Shown here one piece after another: positions 35,901 through 43,050 of a stretch of DNA of 64,000 nucleotides. The stretch comes from Symbiodinium microadriaticum. Its lineage: Eukaryota; Sar; Dinophyceae; Suessiales; Symbiodiniaceae. The notes below the pieces were generated by a model. The model did no database searches. It saw only the letters and a program-made list of their open reading frames with translations, and was not told where the DNA came from. Made by a program: the position numbers and the translations under genes. The DNA is taken from NCBI GenBank assembly GCA_001939145.1, contig LSRX01000171.1:508576-572575 (forward strand). The letters are read 5' to 3'. Position 1 is the stretch's first letter; every line of letters starts with the position of its first letter.

Positions 35901-37649
35901 AGCTGCTCAGACTTAGAACAAGCACAGGTCCATAAACCTCTGAGGTTTCTTGGTGTAGATTTGTACGAGATCCGTGATGAACATGGCGTGTGCGGATTTG
36001 GTCTAGCTCAAGGTGGTTATATAGAAGAGTTGGTTAGAAGCCACAACTTGAGCCAGTGTGCGCGTGCCATAGTGCCTGTCCCAAAAGAGTGGATCAAAGA
36101 TGCTCCACCTGAAGAAAGGGGATATAGCGACGAAGTCCTGAGGGATGCTCAGCGTATCACAGGTGAGTTACTTTGGGTGTCACAGCGTACGCGCATAGAT
36201 GTCTGCTTCGCTGTAGGCTTGATGTCCAGTTGGACAGTGAGGTCGCCCAGTTTTGTTACTAAGCTAGGCCTGCGCATACTTGCATATCTCGCCAATACCA
36301 AGGACTATCGTCTTGTCCTCACACCCAAGGATGGCCAAGAACTAGAAATATTCACAGACGCCTCCTTTGCACCCTTCAGTGATCGATCGATATCTGGCAT
36401 TGTCGTTCAGCTGAGTGGAAGGTGTATATTCTGGAAGTCAAGACGACAAACGTTGGTAAGTCTTAGCACTGCAGAGAGCGAGCTCATAGCTGCGTGCGAG
36501 GGCGTCGTCCTCGGCCAATCCATTGAAGCCCTTATATCAGAGCTTCTAGATGGTGAAGTAAGGAAAGAGTTAAGGGTGGATAATGTCGCCGCTATTACTT
36601 TAGCAGAAGGGGGTGGCTCGCAACGAACCAGACATTTACGCGTGCGAGCTAGCTTTCTAAAGGAGATGATAGATAAGGGATCTCTGCAGGTATTACATTG
36701 CCCAGGCGAGGTGCAGCTAGCAGATTGTCTTACAAAGGCACTCGCAGCGCCCCGCCTACAGCGTTTGAACTTGATGCTTGGTATATGCGCTCAGGAGGAG
36801 TTGATGGATCCCTCTGTTCAGGCAATGTTTGCTGCTAATAGTGCTTTCCGGACCGTAGATTCTGGTGAAGGTCAAAGTATGATGTTGATCCTTGCATTGT
36901 TAATGGCCCAGGTGACACCTGTTGCGTCTCAGGATGATGAGGATGAAGCTTCAGAGCTGGGTCTTGACCTTTGGATTATCGGATCGATGATGGCTTTGTC
37001 ATTGTTGTTTGTCTGGGAGTTGGGTAAGCACTGCCTCAGGGAATGTATTCGGACGCGAGCCAACTCGTCGGTATGCTCTGTAAGGCTCACTGAGGATGAG
37101 AACCGACAACGCCGGGAACGGCGGCAGGATGCCGTACGTAGGGCCATTGAAAGGGAGGCTGAGAGCGGACTGAGGCGAAGACAACCGACCTCGTCTTCAG
37201 AAGAGGCAATTCCGATGCCTTCGTTTGGAGATGGAGGCAGCCAGGCCACATCACATGTACACGTGCACCTAAGTCCACCCACTTCTCAAGTGGACGGAAA
37301 TGCTCAGTCATCTGATCAGAGATCGATGGACTTTAGGCCCTGGAATTTAGCCTCTGCTTCATCCCCAGCTGTGGTTCCTCCCCCTCCTCCTCCGCCAGTA
37401 CCGGTTGGTAAAGATAGAGAGGTTCTGAGTTCTCGGAACACCAGGACTATTAGTACTCAGACTGATGGGCCCAGAGGGCTCACAGAACAGCAACTGTGCG
37501 AGCTCGAGGTTCTTACCACAGCTTCTAAAACACCAGGAGCTCTGCACATTTTTCCCGACTGCCATGCGTTACGTAACGTGACAAGCACCAACCGTAGGAT
37601 GTTTTGTCGATATTGTTTGATGAACTTAAGGCAGCAGGGAATGAGATAG
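29880..37649 (+). CDS. pol: Pol polyprotein with extra methyltransferase-like, oxygenase-like, SAM-like and membrane parts
   Basis: The frame is open from 29880 (stop at 29877-29879); the first ATG is 29976 (2557 residues from there; residue numbers below use it). The aspartic protease motif DSGATH is encoded at 29934-29951, before that ATG. Protease remainder 1-80. Methyltransferase-like 199-400 (FLGAG 204-208, SSPPYRTWC 266-274). Pre-integrase zinc H496, H501, C508, C511. Integrase D535, D724, E760, with a ~130-residue acidic insert between the first two. Oxygenase-like 970-1115 (H1031-R-D1033, H1093). SAM-like 1199-1253. Trp-rich 1340-1595. RT about 1790-2010 (TDIKNAF D1849; YVDD D1953/D1954). 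RNase H D2128, E2167, D2202. Then two hydrophobic segments (about 2301-2316 and 2331-2350), a charged helix, a polyproline run, and a terminal Cys/His cluster (about 2525-2550). It is about twice the length of a usual copia Pol. I infer expression by a -1 shift within 29880-29933; restart at ATGA would omit the protease active site. Confidence 0.9.
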   Translation, partial: CRGRQGYARYDCWVPALLDSGATHAVIPYGREMKGLERVGVTLAGDSREEWFRTSGGTLVVPPQKGVDPSQSRLQTILPLGALVETLGCKVSWSKRKGLKVVHPVLGPLKTGVASNTCPYVQEEQALRLINELESERLREFEQSVQAMEAELQQVSSPKDPTESLKQYVTTGSRKDLLQAVFAQPYLKQVPEALKVRLCEELPGLDGQQGWKLLKRLPLSRARRRSLHTSSSWVVFLGAGSHSEADPLRLWAQGKGLEYLSVDILEKGGKGWDLTVEQGVWSVLLWAAATGRISAVISSPPYRTWCNDEGTSTTRTTADPWGNPDYGSQQFRESLMMIQDQLLWSISSVARGYAIPFLKEIPASTPAVLEESSGRMSPERFWDTELWKTFRHWARMHEVRFCQGSLGHSWLRPSVLGTNLDLSHLQELPRVGRPEGIEDSCQWCVDFKKEVVDVLSGKLKGPTVEHLDKTISDALKSGLAGVDNVQEPTDSSSSDDSASDCNAMRLEVEGAATVTALTSAELEAWKAHLLRGHVPYRRDCRYCVEGAGLGMQHRKVRNPQAYTLSVDLFGPMPPHEKGRDEQSISGNPHMRFGLVGVFRLPRSTVEQGLKTLSEENRDPATQGSASLKPEDGVLEEEYEPSEPGEWLSDDMMKLIRDGPTVPDSAVSFQEPLVEQANAVRADQVEDYEAAQDAEDKQWDDGQLADIVRDLKSGVELVTLRYIVGLKSKTGADVTAGIQQLILKITQSYPLRILHCDPGTEFASDALARWLPSHGVRLQTTIPTDKQSNGLAERTVGWFKSRARTLLAANDLPATYWPLAMRWASEAHNRAVLQQSPIPAFGQPVLHKLKRPPGAQKELLTRWITARYAAPHLTVPEGHVLITAEGNLVSSKGFRTGTVDPKAIEEANMPVIQEEESASFVHDPEEPFPRVEEEGALPVSDRRLRDKTTVRFVDKELPELDTPEYLSKVGLMDEDVSEATFRRIVSALDRARPSSQDRRGDLTGRFVLGAYSHGGQRRITSLCKSYPLTTQFLNKFLKARISSQVPQPCWSTVMLMHASDVVVHRDHRNEWGTYNYVTCVPGLVQMWVGPPKDPKVDSASIIPDWDAPTTVSLGRDVHSFDPRNYHAVRKGPDWVLVGYTPLGTRKLAPSERDYLGQVGFPFSSSNGDEFQVRVVKSENPEPEPEGSNESPSPGMQGDLQQDVQADASSMLVGWDLSEGASRNYPAVDLPDADLHRFLEERGVEHVLQHLTFLGVEQPEDLLYLFMEDLVEFGIPKQDADRIMIGIHPPGTRRPDNPNNSALTTGEVRLFDREQRQIPWVIQNRTLSQRSPGPPVSNLGVKQDYKKQDVRRVRWDEAPPEESHPEQPSSSSSTAAWLAPTSSAGWDAPCGSSSTANPEVAQRDRSKPGSSGSWDHNNWSTSGSSQSWVDTNWSVPASSHSWSDNHQSSASSSTRWESREWRDSSPTQDWSQRWWSARRTWEGWDEDDWSSRKRDESWRWDEQEQPAASSSAWENRDIVSVAGTQPTMASNSSVWEDQWPTSWADAECPSAANSQTWEDRWSVAQAEDGPQEDPWLHDDPWSQSLSRGSVGEAQSSSSHPGHVWEDEWTPENMPVGWVAPWTTTMPPADFPDLPGNAGCSTDAQTGMTTQVEEEPYEDPPWVQREVRPRISMVWIDVEADQKRSRAKELCPQSCAITPVQVSETSSNLSRIGVHFPDVISMSSEANSHASSNLPTAGDDIEVKKLAETSFTPNVEELLAGLTGPLEVVHQVSPSEVRRHLDKWAAPAQDEVDSLEGMQAIKRHRGPAAQRLLKEPGVELLPAKGVFTVKPGKPFRRKVRIVSCGNFAKSVAEDVLYASGAAAETLRTVLVHAGSKRRSAWATDIKNAFLLAPIPKSATKRYALKPPTILILLGICDPTEVWEVCRALYGFKEAPKWWAQYRDEILGGAKIDTPLGQATLRKTICDDNLWKLLLQDNTCIAHVLVYVDDLLILACRSVASALFQWIRNTWSCSDLEQAQVHKPLRFLGVDLYEIRDEHGVCGFGLAQGGYIEELVRSHNLSQCARAIVPVPKEWIKDAPPEERGYSDEVLRDAQRITGELLWVSQRTRIDVCFAVGLMSSWTVRSPSFVTKLGLRILAYLANTKDYRLVLTPKDGQELEIFTDASFAPFSDRSISGIVVQLSGRCIFWKSRRQTLVSLSTAESELIAACEGVVLGQSIEALISELLDGEVRKELRVDNVAAITLAEGGGSQRTRHLRVRASFLKEMIDKGSLQVLHCPGEVQLADCLTKALAAPRLQRLNLMLGICAQEELMDPSVQAMFAANSAFRTVDSGEGQSMMLILALLMAQVTPVASQDDEDEASELGLDLWIIGSMMALSLLFVWELGKHCLRECIRTRANSSVCSVRLTEDENRQRRERRQDAVRRAIEREAESGLRRRQPTSSSEEAIPMPSFGDGGSQATSHVHVHLSPPTSQVDGNAQSSDQRSMDFRPWNLASASSPAVVPPPPPPPVPVGKDREVLSSRNTRTISTQTDGPRGLTEQQLCELEVLTTASKTPGALHIFPDCHALRNVTSTNRRMFCRYCLMNLRQQGMR

Positions 37650-37681
37650 GTGGATTTCCGTTTCTAAGAAACGATGCATCC

Positions 37682-37690
37682 AAGGAGGAG
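37682..37690 (+). promoter_or_regulatory. Polypurine tract
   Basis: aaggaggag directly before the 3' LTR: the expected primer site for plus-strand DNA synthesis. Confidence 0.85.
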
Positions 37691-38051
37691 TGTAGATGTT
37701 CCCCTGCAGTCAGTAGAGACGAGGGTTGAGCTCCACTACCTCATGAGTCCTTTTCAAGCCTTGAAGGCTCAGAGATGGAGCTGAGCTCCAAAACCTTTGA
37801 TGCATGATAGCACGTATATGCACGCATGAAGCATGCATATCAAGCATAAGAAGTGCAGAGCACTCTTAGCTAGAAGCTTAAGGATTCCGTACAGAGGATT
37901 CTTCAGACAGCTTCTGTGTGTGAAAACGAAAGCCGTTGTAAGCCCATGTGCCTCGCCCCGCGGTTGCTTTAAAGCTCTGCATCATGAACAACGACATGGC
38001 AGCGGTACCAAATTCGAACCCGAACATCGTCCCGATGGAAGGGGAACAACA
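37691..38051 (+). repeat. 3' LTR
   Basis: 361 bp, same sequence as the 5' LTR by eye. It is followed by the GGCTT duplication. Confidence 0.95.
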
Positions 38052-38085
38052 GGCTTCTATAAGGGCACTTTAGGGGTTTCTACTT

Positions 38086-38168
38086 GGGTAGTTCTCTAAA
38101 TTAGGGTCCTTTTTGTGCGGTCCTTCTTATAAGGGTGCCGTACTAAATTGGACCGAAAAAGCGACCCT
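38086..38168. mobile_element. MITE-like element, family A copy 6
   Basis: gggtagttctctaaattagg ... aagggtgccgtactaaattgg ... gcgacccttctgggtag. The right arm is eroded. Confidence 0.6.
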
Positions 38169-38319
38169 TCTGGGTAGGACGTGCTTTTCGGGGCCCTTGA
38201 AGTCCATCAGAAGAAGAATACAATTGTGAGGATTCCTCACTGTAGTTGTAGTATAACCTACCCCAAAACCCTATTCGAATTTCCAATGCCCCTACATTAG
38301 GGCCGGTCTTAGCAATACT

Positions 38320-38434
38320 CCCTCAGGCTCCATGTGCCCATTATAGTAGATACTCAGGCCTTAAAGTACCGAATATAGTGACCTCTTTTAAGGCCTAAGA
38401 ATCTACTGTTCAGGTACATGGCGCCCTTATGGGG
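38320..38434. mobile_element. MITE-like element, family D copy 6 (diverged)
   Basis: ccctcaggctccatgtgccc at the left, ggtacatggcgcccttatgggg at the right; inner caggccttaaagta / ttaaggcctaag. Confidence 0.7.
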
Positions 38435-38690
38435 CTGATACCTAGAGTTCATAATTTTCCCCAAAGCCTTTTCTAGTTATTTAGGCCCCTGTAGTATTGA
38501 GGATTTTGGGCTTTGGGAAGCTGGCTTCATCCTTGAATACCCTTAACCCTAAACCGTAAGCCCTAATGCATGCATCTCCGTCTTCAGAGTTCGTCGCGCT
38601 TCAACGAGGCATATATAGAGGGTAAGCACTTGCACACAAAAGCTCGAGTCCCCATCAACTTGAAGCCACAAACCGCGCAAAAGCTCAACT

Positions 38691-38797
38691 CTACCTGTAG
38701 TCTCCATTGTAGCTTCTTTTTCTGGTTTAACCAATTCTATATGGAGGATCCTAAAAGGTAACCCCCAAAAAGGAACTACAATGGAGACTATAGGTAG
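38691..38797. mobile_element. MITE-like inverted-repeat element (single copy)
   Basis: ctacctgtagtctccattgt pairs with acaatggagactataggtag; gtagcttctttttctgg and caaaaaggaactac continue the arms. Confidence 0.65.
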
Positions 38798-39077
38798 CAG
38801 CCAACTTTGGCTTGACGGGTTCTTGAAATCTTCCCGGAATGCTCTCGAAGGGTTCGATAGACCCCGACGTCGAAGATAGTATCCTGCGGCGCTTGGCTCG
38901 CCATTGCTCTGGCTATGAAACTCAAAGAGGGGTCCCGTTCTGAGGGTCGTGACCACAGTTTGCGGAATAATTCCCGTTATGCTCCGGCTGTTGGAGAGTC
39001 TCTGTCAAAGGTCCCAAGGTTCCACAACCGAAGCCTTAAAAACCCTAAACCCTAAACCCAAACCCGGAACAGCAAAG

Positions 39078-39174
39078 AGAAGAGGCACTGCAACGACGAC
39101 GGCCACAGCCAGCACGTCCGAACCACCGGCCACCACGACAGCGTCGGCGGCCTGTGTGGGAGCCTGGCAGCAGT
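39078..39174 (+). CDS. Thr-rich linker and start of CBM1-like module
   Basis: Reads RRGTATTTATASTSEPPATT, then ASAACVGAWQQ. It ends at a GT donor (39175) leaving t, which completes Cys with the next exon. CxGxWQQCGG is the signature of fungal-type cellulose-binding CBM1 modules. The start is uncertain: 39078 (after caaag) or 39085. Confidence 0.7.
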
Positions 39175-39254
39175 GTCTCTTGACTGTAGCCATGGATGCG
39201 CACAGAAAGTCTTGTGGGCAATCCTCCTGAGCCCTTGAATCAAAAACCCAAGGG

Positions 39255-39275
39255 TTTAGGGTTTAGGGTGCGAGA
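39255..39275. repeat. Short TTTAGGG patch
   Basis: Two to three units, gggtttagggtttagggtg. Confidence 0.7.
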
Positions 39276-39394
39276 TTGAAGAGATTTATGGGTATGTCCC
39301 CCCATAAGATTCCCCTTTACTTCTGCCAACTTTTCCCAAGAAACTCCTGCAACATCCTATTCCAATGAAGCTCCCCGAGCAGCTACTCTCAGGG

Positions 39395-39490
39395 TTAAGG
39401 GGGTTGAGAGTTTAGGGTTAGGGTTTAGGGTTTAAGGGTTTAGGGGTGCAGGTTTTACGGTTTTACGGTTTAGGGTTTAGGGTTTAGGGG
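39395..39490. repeat. Telomere-like tract, TTTAGGG orientation
   Basis: Ends about 30 bp before the CBM1-like exon 2 acceptor. Confidence 0.8.
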
Positions 39491-39522
39491 GCATCGTAAG
39501 CTTCGCCGTTCGTCTGCGGAAG

Positions 39523-39563
39523 GTGGCGGGCGAAATCATGCCGGGGCAACTTGCTGCGTGGAG
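39523..39563 (+). CDS. CBM1-like module, exon 2
   Basis: GGRNHAGATCCVE after ctgcggaag; the leading gt completes the Cys of exon 1 to give AWQQC-GGRNHAGATCC. The donor would be GA at 39564, or one codon later. Confidence 0.7.
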
Positions 39564-39862
39564 GACTGCCGATGTTGCTTCAGTAGCAGTGCCGCTAGCT
39601 ATTTACGTCAAACTTCTCTGTCGTGTTGTTCCCGTCTTCTTTCAGCTGTTTTCCCCTGCTACGGGCTTCAAGCACTTCATCATTATTGAATTTCAGCGGT
39701 ATTCTAGCATTTCACGCATTGCCTACTCTCTGGAGTTGTTTTGTGTCCTGTCCTTCTGTCATACCTACATTCATCACCTTGCTGTCATTGCTTCCCTCAT
39801 CTTCTTCATGCATGCTGCTCCTCGGAGGGATATCCCTAAACCCTAAACCCTGCTCCTCGAAG

Positions 39863-39903
39863 GGATATCTCTGCGTCATGGACAACGAGTGGTATTCGCA
39901 GTG
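39863..39903 (+). CDS. CBM1-like module, exon 3
   Basis: GYLCVMDNEWYSQC after ctcgaag. It matches the CBM1 C-terminus (C....NEWYSQC) with its binding-face aromatics W and Y. The frame stays open past 39903 to about 39948, so the gene may continue before a GT at 39909 or 39949. Confidence 0.7.
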
Positions 39904-39949
39904 CTCCTGGGTCTTCACACGTTCCTACCTGGAGGATCGGGGTCACAAA

Positions 39950-40060
39950 GTAATAAGAATAATAATAGTAATAATAGTAATAAGTATAATTTAATAATAG
40001 TAATAACAATAATAATAGTAATAATAATAGTAGTGATAATGATATATATTATTCAGAATA
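39950..40060. repeat. (ATA)n-rich microsatellite
   Basis: Irregular aataataatagtaataatag units. Confidence 0.9.
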
Positions 40061-40459
40061 GGTATGAGCCAGTAAAAGCAGTATCAAGAATCGCGGAATC
40101 ATGCAAACAGCTTGCCGTGGACACGTAGAGCACATAATATCTGAAGCTGAGTCCTTATAGGCGGTCAGTCACAACTCCCGAACCAGCTGAATCCGCATTT
40201 CAAGCCTTGTAGACCTAACAACCCTCCGGCCTGCCAGACCACGACTCTGTAGACAAAAATGGGGCATAGGGCGGTAGGAAATAGCTTAACCCCAAGTAGC
40301 CTAGCTTTTGAAAGGTGTTAGATAAAGGAATCATAATAAGGAACCCTACAAAGGTAGGTTCTTTAGGGTCCAGGTAGGAAATAGGGTGTCCAGGTATCAG
40401 TGTGTTGCAAGCGCTTGACTTCTCGACTGCTGGTGCCTGACGACCTGAACCTCCCGGTG

Positions 40460-40740
40460 TAGGAGTTTCGGGGTTTAGGGCTTAGGGGTTTAGGCCTTCA
40501 GGGATGTAGGGCTTTGGGGCTTTGGGGTTTACGGGATTAGGGTGTAGGGGTGTAGGGGTTTAGGGCTCAGGGGTTTAGGGTTTTGGGCCTAGGGTTAAGG
40601 GCTTAGGGTTTAGGGGTTTAGGTGTTTAGGGCTCAGGGGTTTAGGGTTTTGGGCCTAGGGTTAAGGGCTTAGGGTTTAGGGGTTTAGGTGTTTAGGGCTC
40701 AGGGGTTTCGGGGTTTAGGGTTGAGGGTGTAGGGCAGCTA
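40460..40740. repeat. Telomere-like tract with ~78-bp tandem duplication
   Basis: TTTAGGG orientation. The block ggggtttagggttttgggcc plus tagggttaagggcttagg occurs twice (about 40566 and 40637). Confidence 0.8.
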
Positions 40741-40944
40741 CCCCCCCCCCCAACCTTTATCCTAGTAGTAGAGTAGGCAACTTTATGGAACCAAGTTGGG
40801 GAACTACAACCTCCGAATTTCCTGTTGAGTTGTTCCAGGCTAAACCCCTAAACGCTAAACCCCTAAACCCCTAAACCCTAATTGGACAAGTCAGCATCCT
40901 CCACTTAGAGTCGAATTCTAGCACATCCTCGAAATATGCACCTG

Positions 40945-41105
40945 TTTAGGGTTTAGGGTTTAGGGCCTCTAGGGCTTAGGGGTTTAGGGTTTAGGGGTTC
41001 CGGGGTTTAGGGTTTAGGGTTTAGGGGTCGCAAACTAGCAGCGTTAGCCCTGAAGCACGGTTTAGTCTTTAGGGTTTAGGGTTTGGCCTTTAGGGTTTAG
41101 GGCTT
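40945..41105. repeat. Telomere-like tract, TTTAGGG orientation
   Basis: Clusters at 40947-41030 and 41060-41105. Confidence 0.8.
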
Positions 41106-41575
41106 CCACCGCAAACCTCCGCAGCCTGATCTCCATGCCACCAAAAATCGAACTCCGAAATCCCAAGAGCCAGTGCGAAAGTTGTTCCATCCACTCATGG
41201 CCTTTGTCCAGTTGGCCTTAATGCATCATGGGACTTAGTAACTAGAGCCGCTGCGAGCCCTGGGTGTTCGTCCTCGCTCTGACGCCGCCCTGGGCCGCTC
41301 GGCGGATGGCTTCTCGTTGCTGTGCCCAACTAGACATGATTTTCTAGTGGGCCCGAGCCGGTAGTCGGCGGACGAACGAAGCGCATGTTCACGCATACCC
41401 TGCATCCCTGAGCTCCCTGTCTACTTGGTTTTGTCAACGGCCGCTTTTGTGACCCTTTTGCAGCCCAGCCCTCTGTGACCGCAGCTATTTTCAGATCAAG
41501 TTTTGCGGGCTGGGAGGGACGGGTCCCGCGAGCTGAGGCCAGCTCACGCCCACGCTTCTGTTTTCCAGCTTTTGT

Positions 41576-41982
41576 CGCCCTGGCCAGGTCATGGACCTCA
41601 TGCAGCTGGATGGCGCCAGCCGCCGTCGAGAGCTCTTTCGTTTGACGACCGAGCAGCTTGCCGAGGGCTCAACCTTTGAGGCTGCTGTTGCCCCGCTCAA
41701 CCCGCATCCGACCAGGCGCTCCTGCAGAAGGACGTCGCCGTCATCATGTGCCAGAAGCTGACACTGAGGGCCATGTGGGCCCGGCCCTCGCGCAATGATC
41801 TTGTGATGCTGCGCTTGGCTGTGATGCTGAGGACGCTCAGCAGGCTGCCGAACACGACCAGTTTTGGGCTCGACAAGAAGCCTGTGCCTCAGACAGGCTG
41901 CGAAGTGTTTGGCCGGAAGCTCCCCGCGACAAAGGCCTCTCAACGGCGAGAGCGGAGCAGATCGAGGAGCCGGCGCCGCTGA
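41576..41982 (+). CDS. Possible exon(s), unknown protein with Arg/Ser-rich end
   Basis: A GC-rich island without telomere repeats. After ttttccag one frame reads MDLMQLDGASRRRELFRLTT. Downstream another frame (upstream of and through ATG 41746) reads DQALLQKDVAVIMCQKLTLR and ends with SRSRSRRR before TGA at 41980. The frame change may mean an intron, an error or decay. The opposite strand is open over 266 codons but has shadow-like composition. Confidence 0.3.
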
Positions 41983-42210
41983 CACAGCACTAGGGTCAAC
42001 ACGGCAAAAAAAACTCCCAGACCGGGCTCCGAGTGCTTGCGGTGCCATGAGGTGGCAGGTCCTTTTTGCTTTGTCTTGCTGGGTGGCACTCGCGCCCGCC
42101 GCAGCCAATTCGAGATCAGTTTTGTTCCCGCGGGACTTCAGGTCAAGGTCCCCACAAGGCTGCCACGCAGGGACATCTAGCGTAGTGGAGCTTGCGCCTT
42201 TTTGAGAGCC

Positions 42211-42471
42211 ATGCTGCTCAAGCTGAACCCCGAGCTCACGGAGATGGTGGTGAGCTTTCTGGCGCCACCCTCTTACTTGCCGCAGCAGCACTCCGAGCCA
42301 ACAACAGATGAGGAGTCCGATGATGAGGAGGAGTCCGATGATGAGGAAAGGCTCAGGTCAAGCAACCTACCCCTTGAGTTTTGGGGAAGATGGGCAGAAG
42401 CCATAAGAGACATGGGACGGCTCTCCGCGGTGAGCAGGGGGTTCCGAACAGCGACCGTCCCATTTCAGCTG
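42211..42471 (+). CDS. F-box-like first exon
   Basis: From ATG: MLLKLNPELTEMVVSFLAPP, an acidic run (DEESDDEEESDDEE), then RDMGRLSAVSRGFR. The pattern L.PEL...V.SFL......L..VSR.FR resembles an F-box, the Skp1-binding part of ubiquitin ligase adaptors, with an acidic insert inside. It is followed by GTAGGG, a plausible donor; no later exon was identified. Confidence 0.4.
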
Positions 42472-42726
42472 GAGGTAGGGATATTCTTGTAGTAGCCCTT
42501 GTCGAGCCCTACCTTAACCTACCACTACTTCTACAACATTCCATACTGGGGCTTAGGGTTTAGGGTCTAGGATTAAGGTTTTAGGGTTTAGGGCTTATAA
42601 TAAAAGCCTACAGAAAAGTAGTAAGACCCTTGAAAAGGCTATATAAGCTCCCAAGTTGATGCCAAAGAAGCCGAGGCCAACCCACGCCCATGCCCGCCTT
42701 CGCCCAAGCTGCGGCGCAGAAGCGGC

Positions 42727-42846
42727 TTAGTAGCTGAATTACGACGCTTTATACACTTTTTGGGATAATATACCCTAAACCCTAAACCCTAAACCCTAAT
42801 AGAACTGAAAGTGTACAATTTTTGTGCTTCTGAGCTCAGCAACTAA
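42727..42846. mobile_element. MITE-like element, family E copy 2, interrupted by telomere repeats
   Basis: Ends ttagtagctga / tcagcaactaa, with possible 3-bp GGC flanks. Compared with the copy at 11677, the centre (gaatgatccctta) is replaced by four ccctaaa units at 42773-42799. Confidence 0.7.
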
Positions 42847-42924
42847 GGCGGGGCAGCCGCCGCCAGAAGTTTCTGGGCCCCAGCTTCATGCAGTCCAAGG
42901 CGGGGTTACGGGGATGTTAAGAGT

Positions 42925-43050
42925 CTCCAAAACCCCAAATCCTAAACCCTAAATCCAAAATCCTAAACCCTAAACCCTAAATCCTCCTAAGCCCGAGACC
43001 TTAAATCCTGAACCCCTAAACCCCTAAACCCTAAACCCTTAAAGTTAAGA
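42925..43050. repeat. Telomere-like tract, CCCTAAA orientation
   Basis: aaatcctaaaccctaaatcc and cccctaaacc units. Confidence 0.8.

Larger units (their letters stand above)
26738..38051 (+). mobile_element. Complete Ty1/copia-type LTR retrotransposon
   Basis: 11,314 bp, bounded by 361-bp LTRs with TGTA...AACA ends. The target duplication is GGCTT (26733-26737 and 38052-38056). I see no difference between the LTRs by eye, which indicates a recent insertion. Order: LTR, Gag, Pol with protease - methyltransferase-like - pre-integrase zinc - integrase - oxygenase-like - SAM-like - Trp-rich - RT - RNase H - membrane tail, polypurine tract, LTR. Integrase before RT places it in Ty1/copia. Both frames are uninterrupted, so the copy could be active. 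No telomere-like repeat lies inside it. Confidence 0.95.
876..39903 (+). other. Large multi-exon gene: GH7 cellulase + linkers + 2x WEPVDGG/PAN module + CBM1-like module (5' end outside window)
   Basis: This is a gene model I inferred from about 24 mini-exons, each listed separately. The codon phases of most neighbouring exons match. Order: GH7 exons (876-12842), Thr-rich linker (13480-13624), module 1 (14461-19566), short linker (20808-20846), module 2 (22005-25251), possible linker exons (25714-26161), then, after the copia insertion, Thr-rich linker and CBM1-like exons (39078-39903). GH7 enzymes hydrolyse beta-1,4-glucan, and a cellulose-plated dinoflagellate could use this one in cell-wall remodelling or feeding. 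The catalytic EXDXXE motif of GH7 lies upstream of the DGCD segment and is therefore off-window. The N-terminus, the 3' end and the link across the copia element are unproven. Donors are GT, GC and possibly GA; all acceptors are AG. Confidence 0.65.

Noticed and set aside
41491..42291. 266-codon minus-strand open frame
   Set aside because: Composition is shadow-like (His/Gln/Ser/Pro mixture); plus-strand frames there, including the F-box-like exon, look more like protein.
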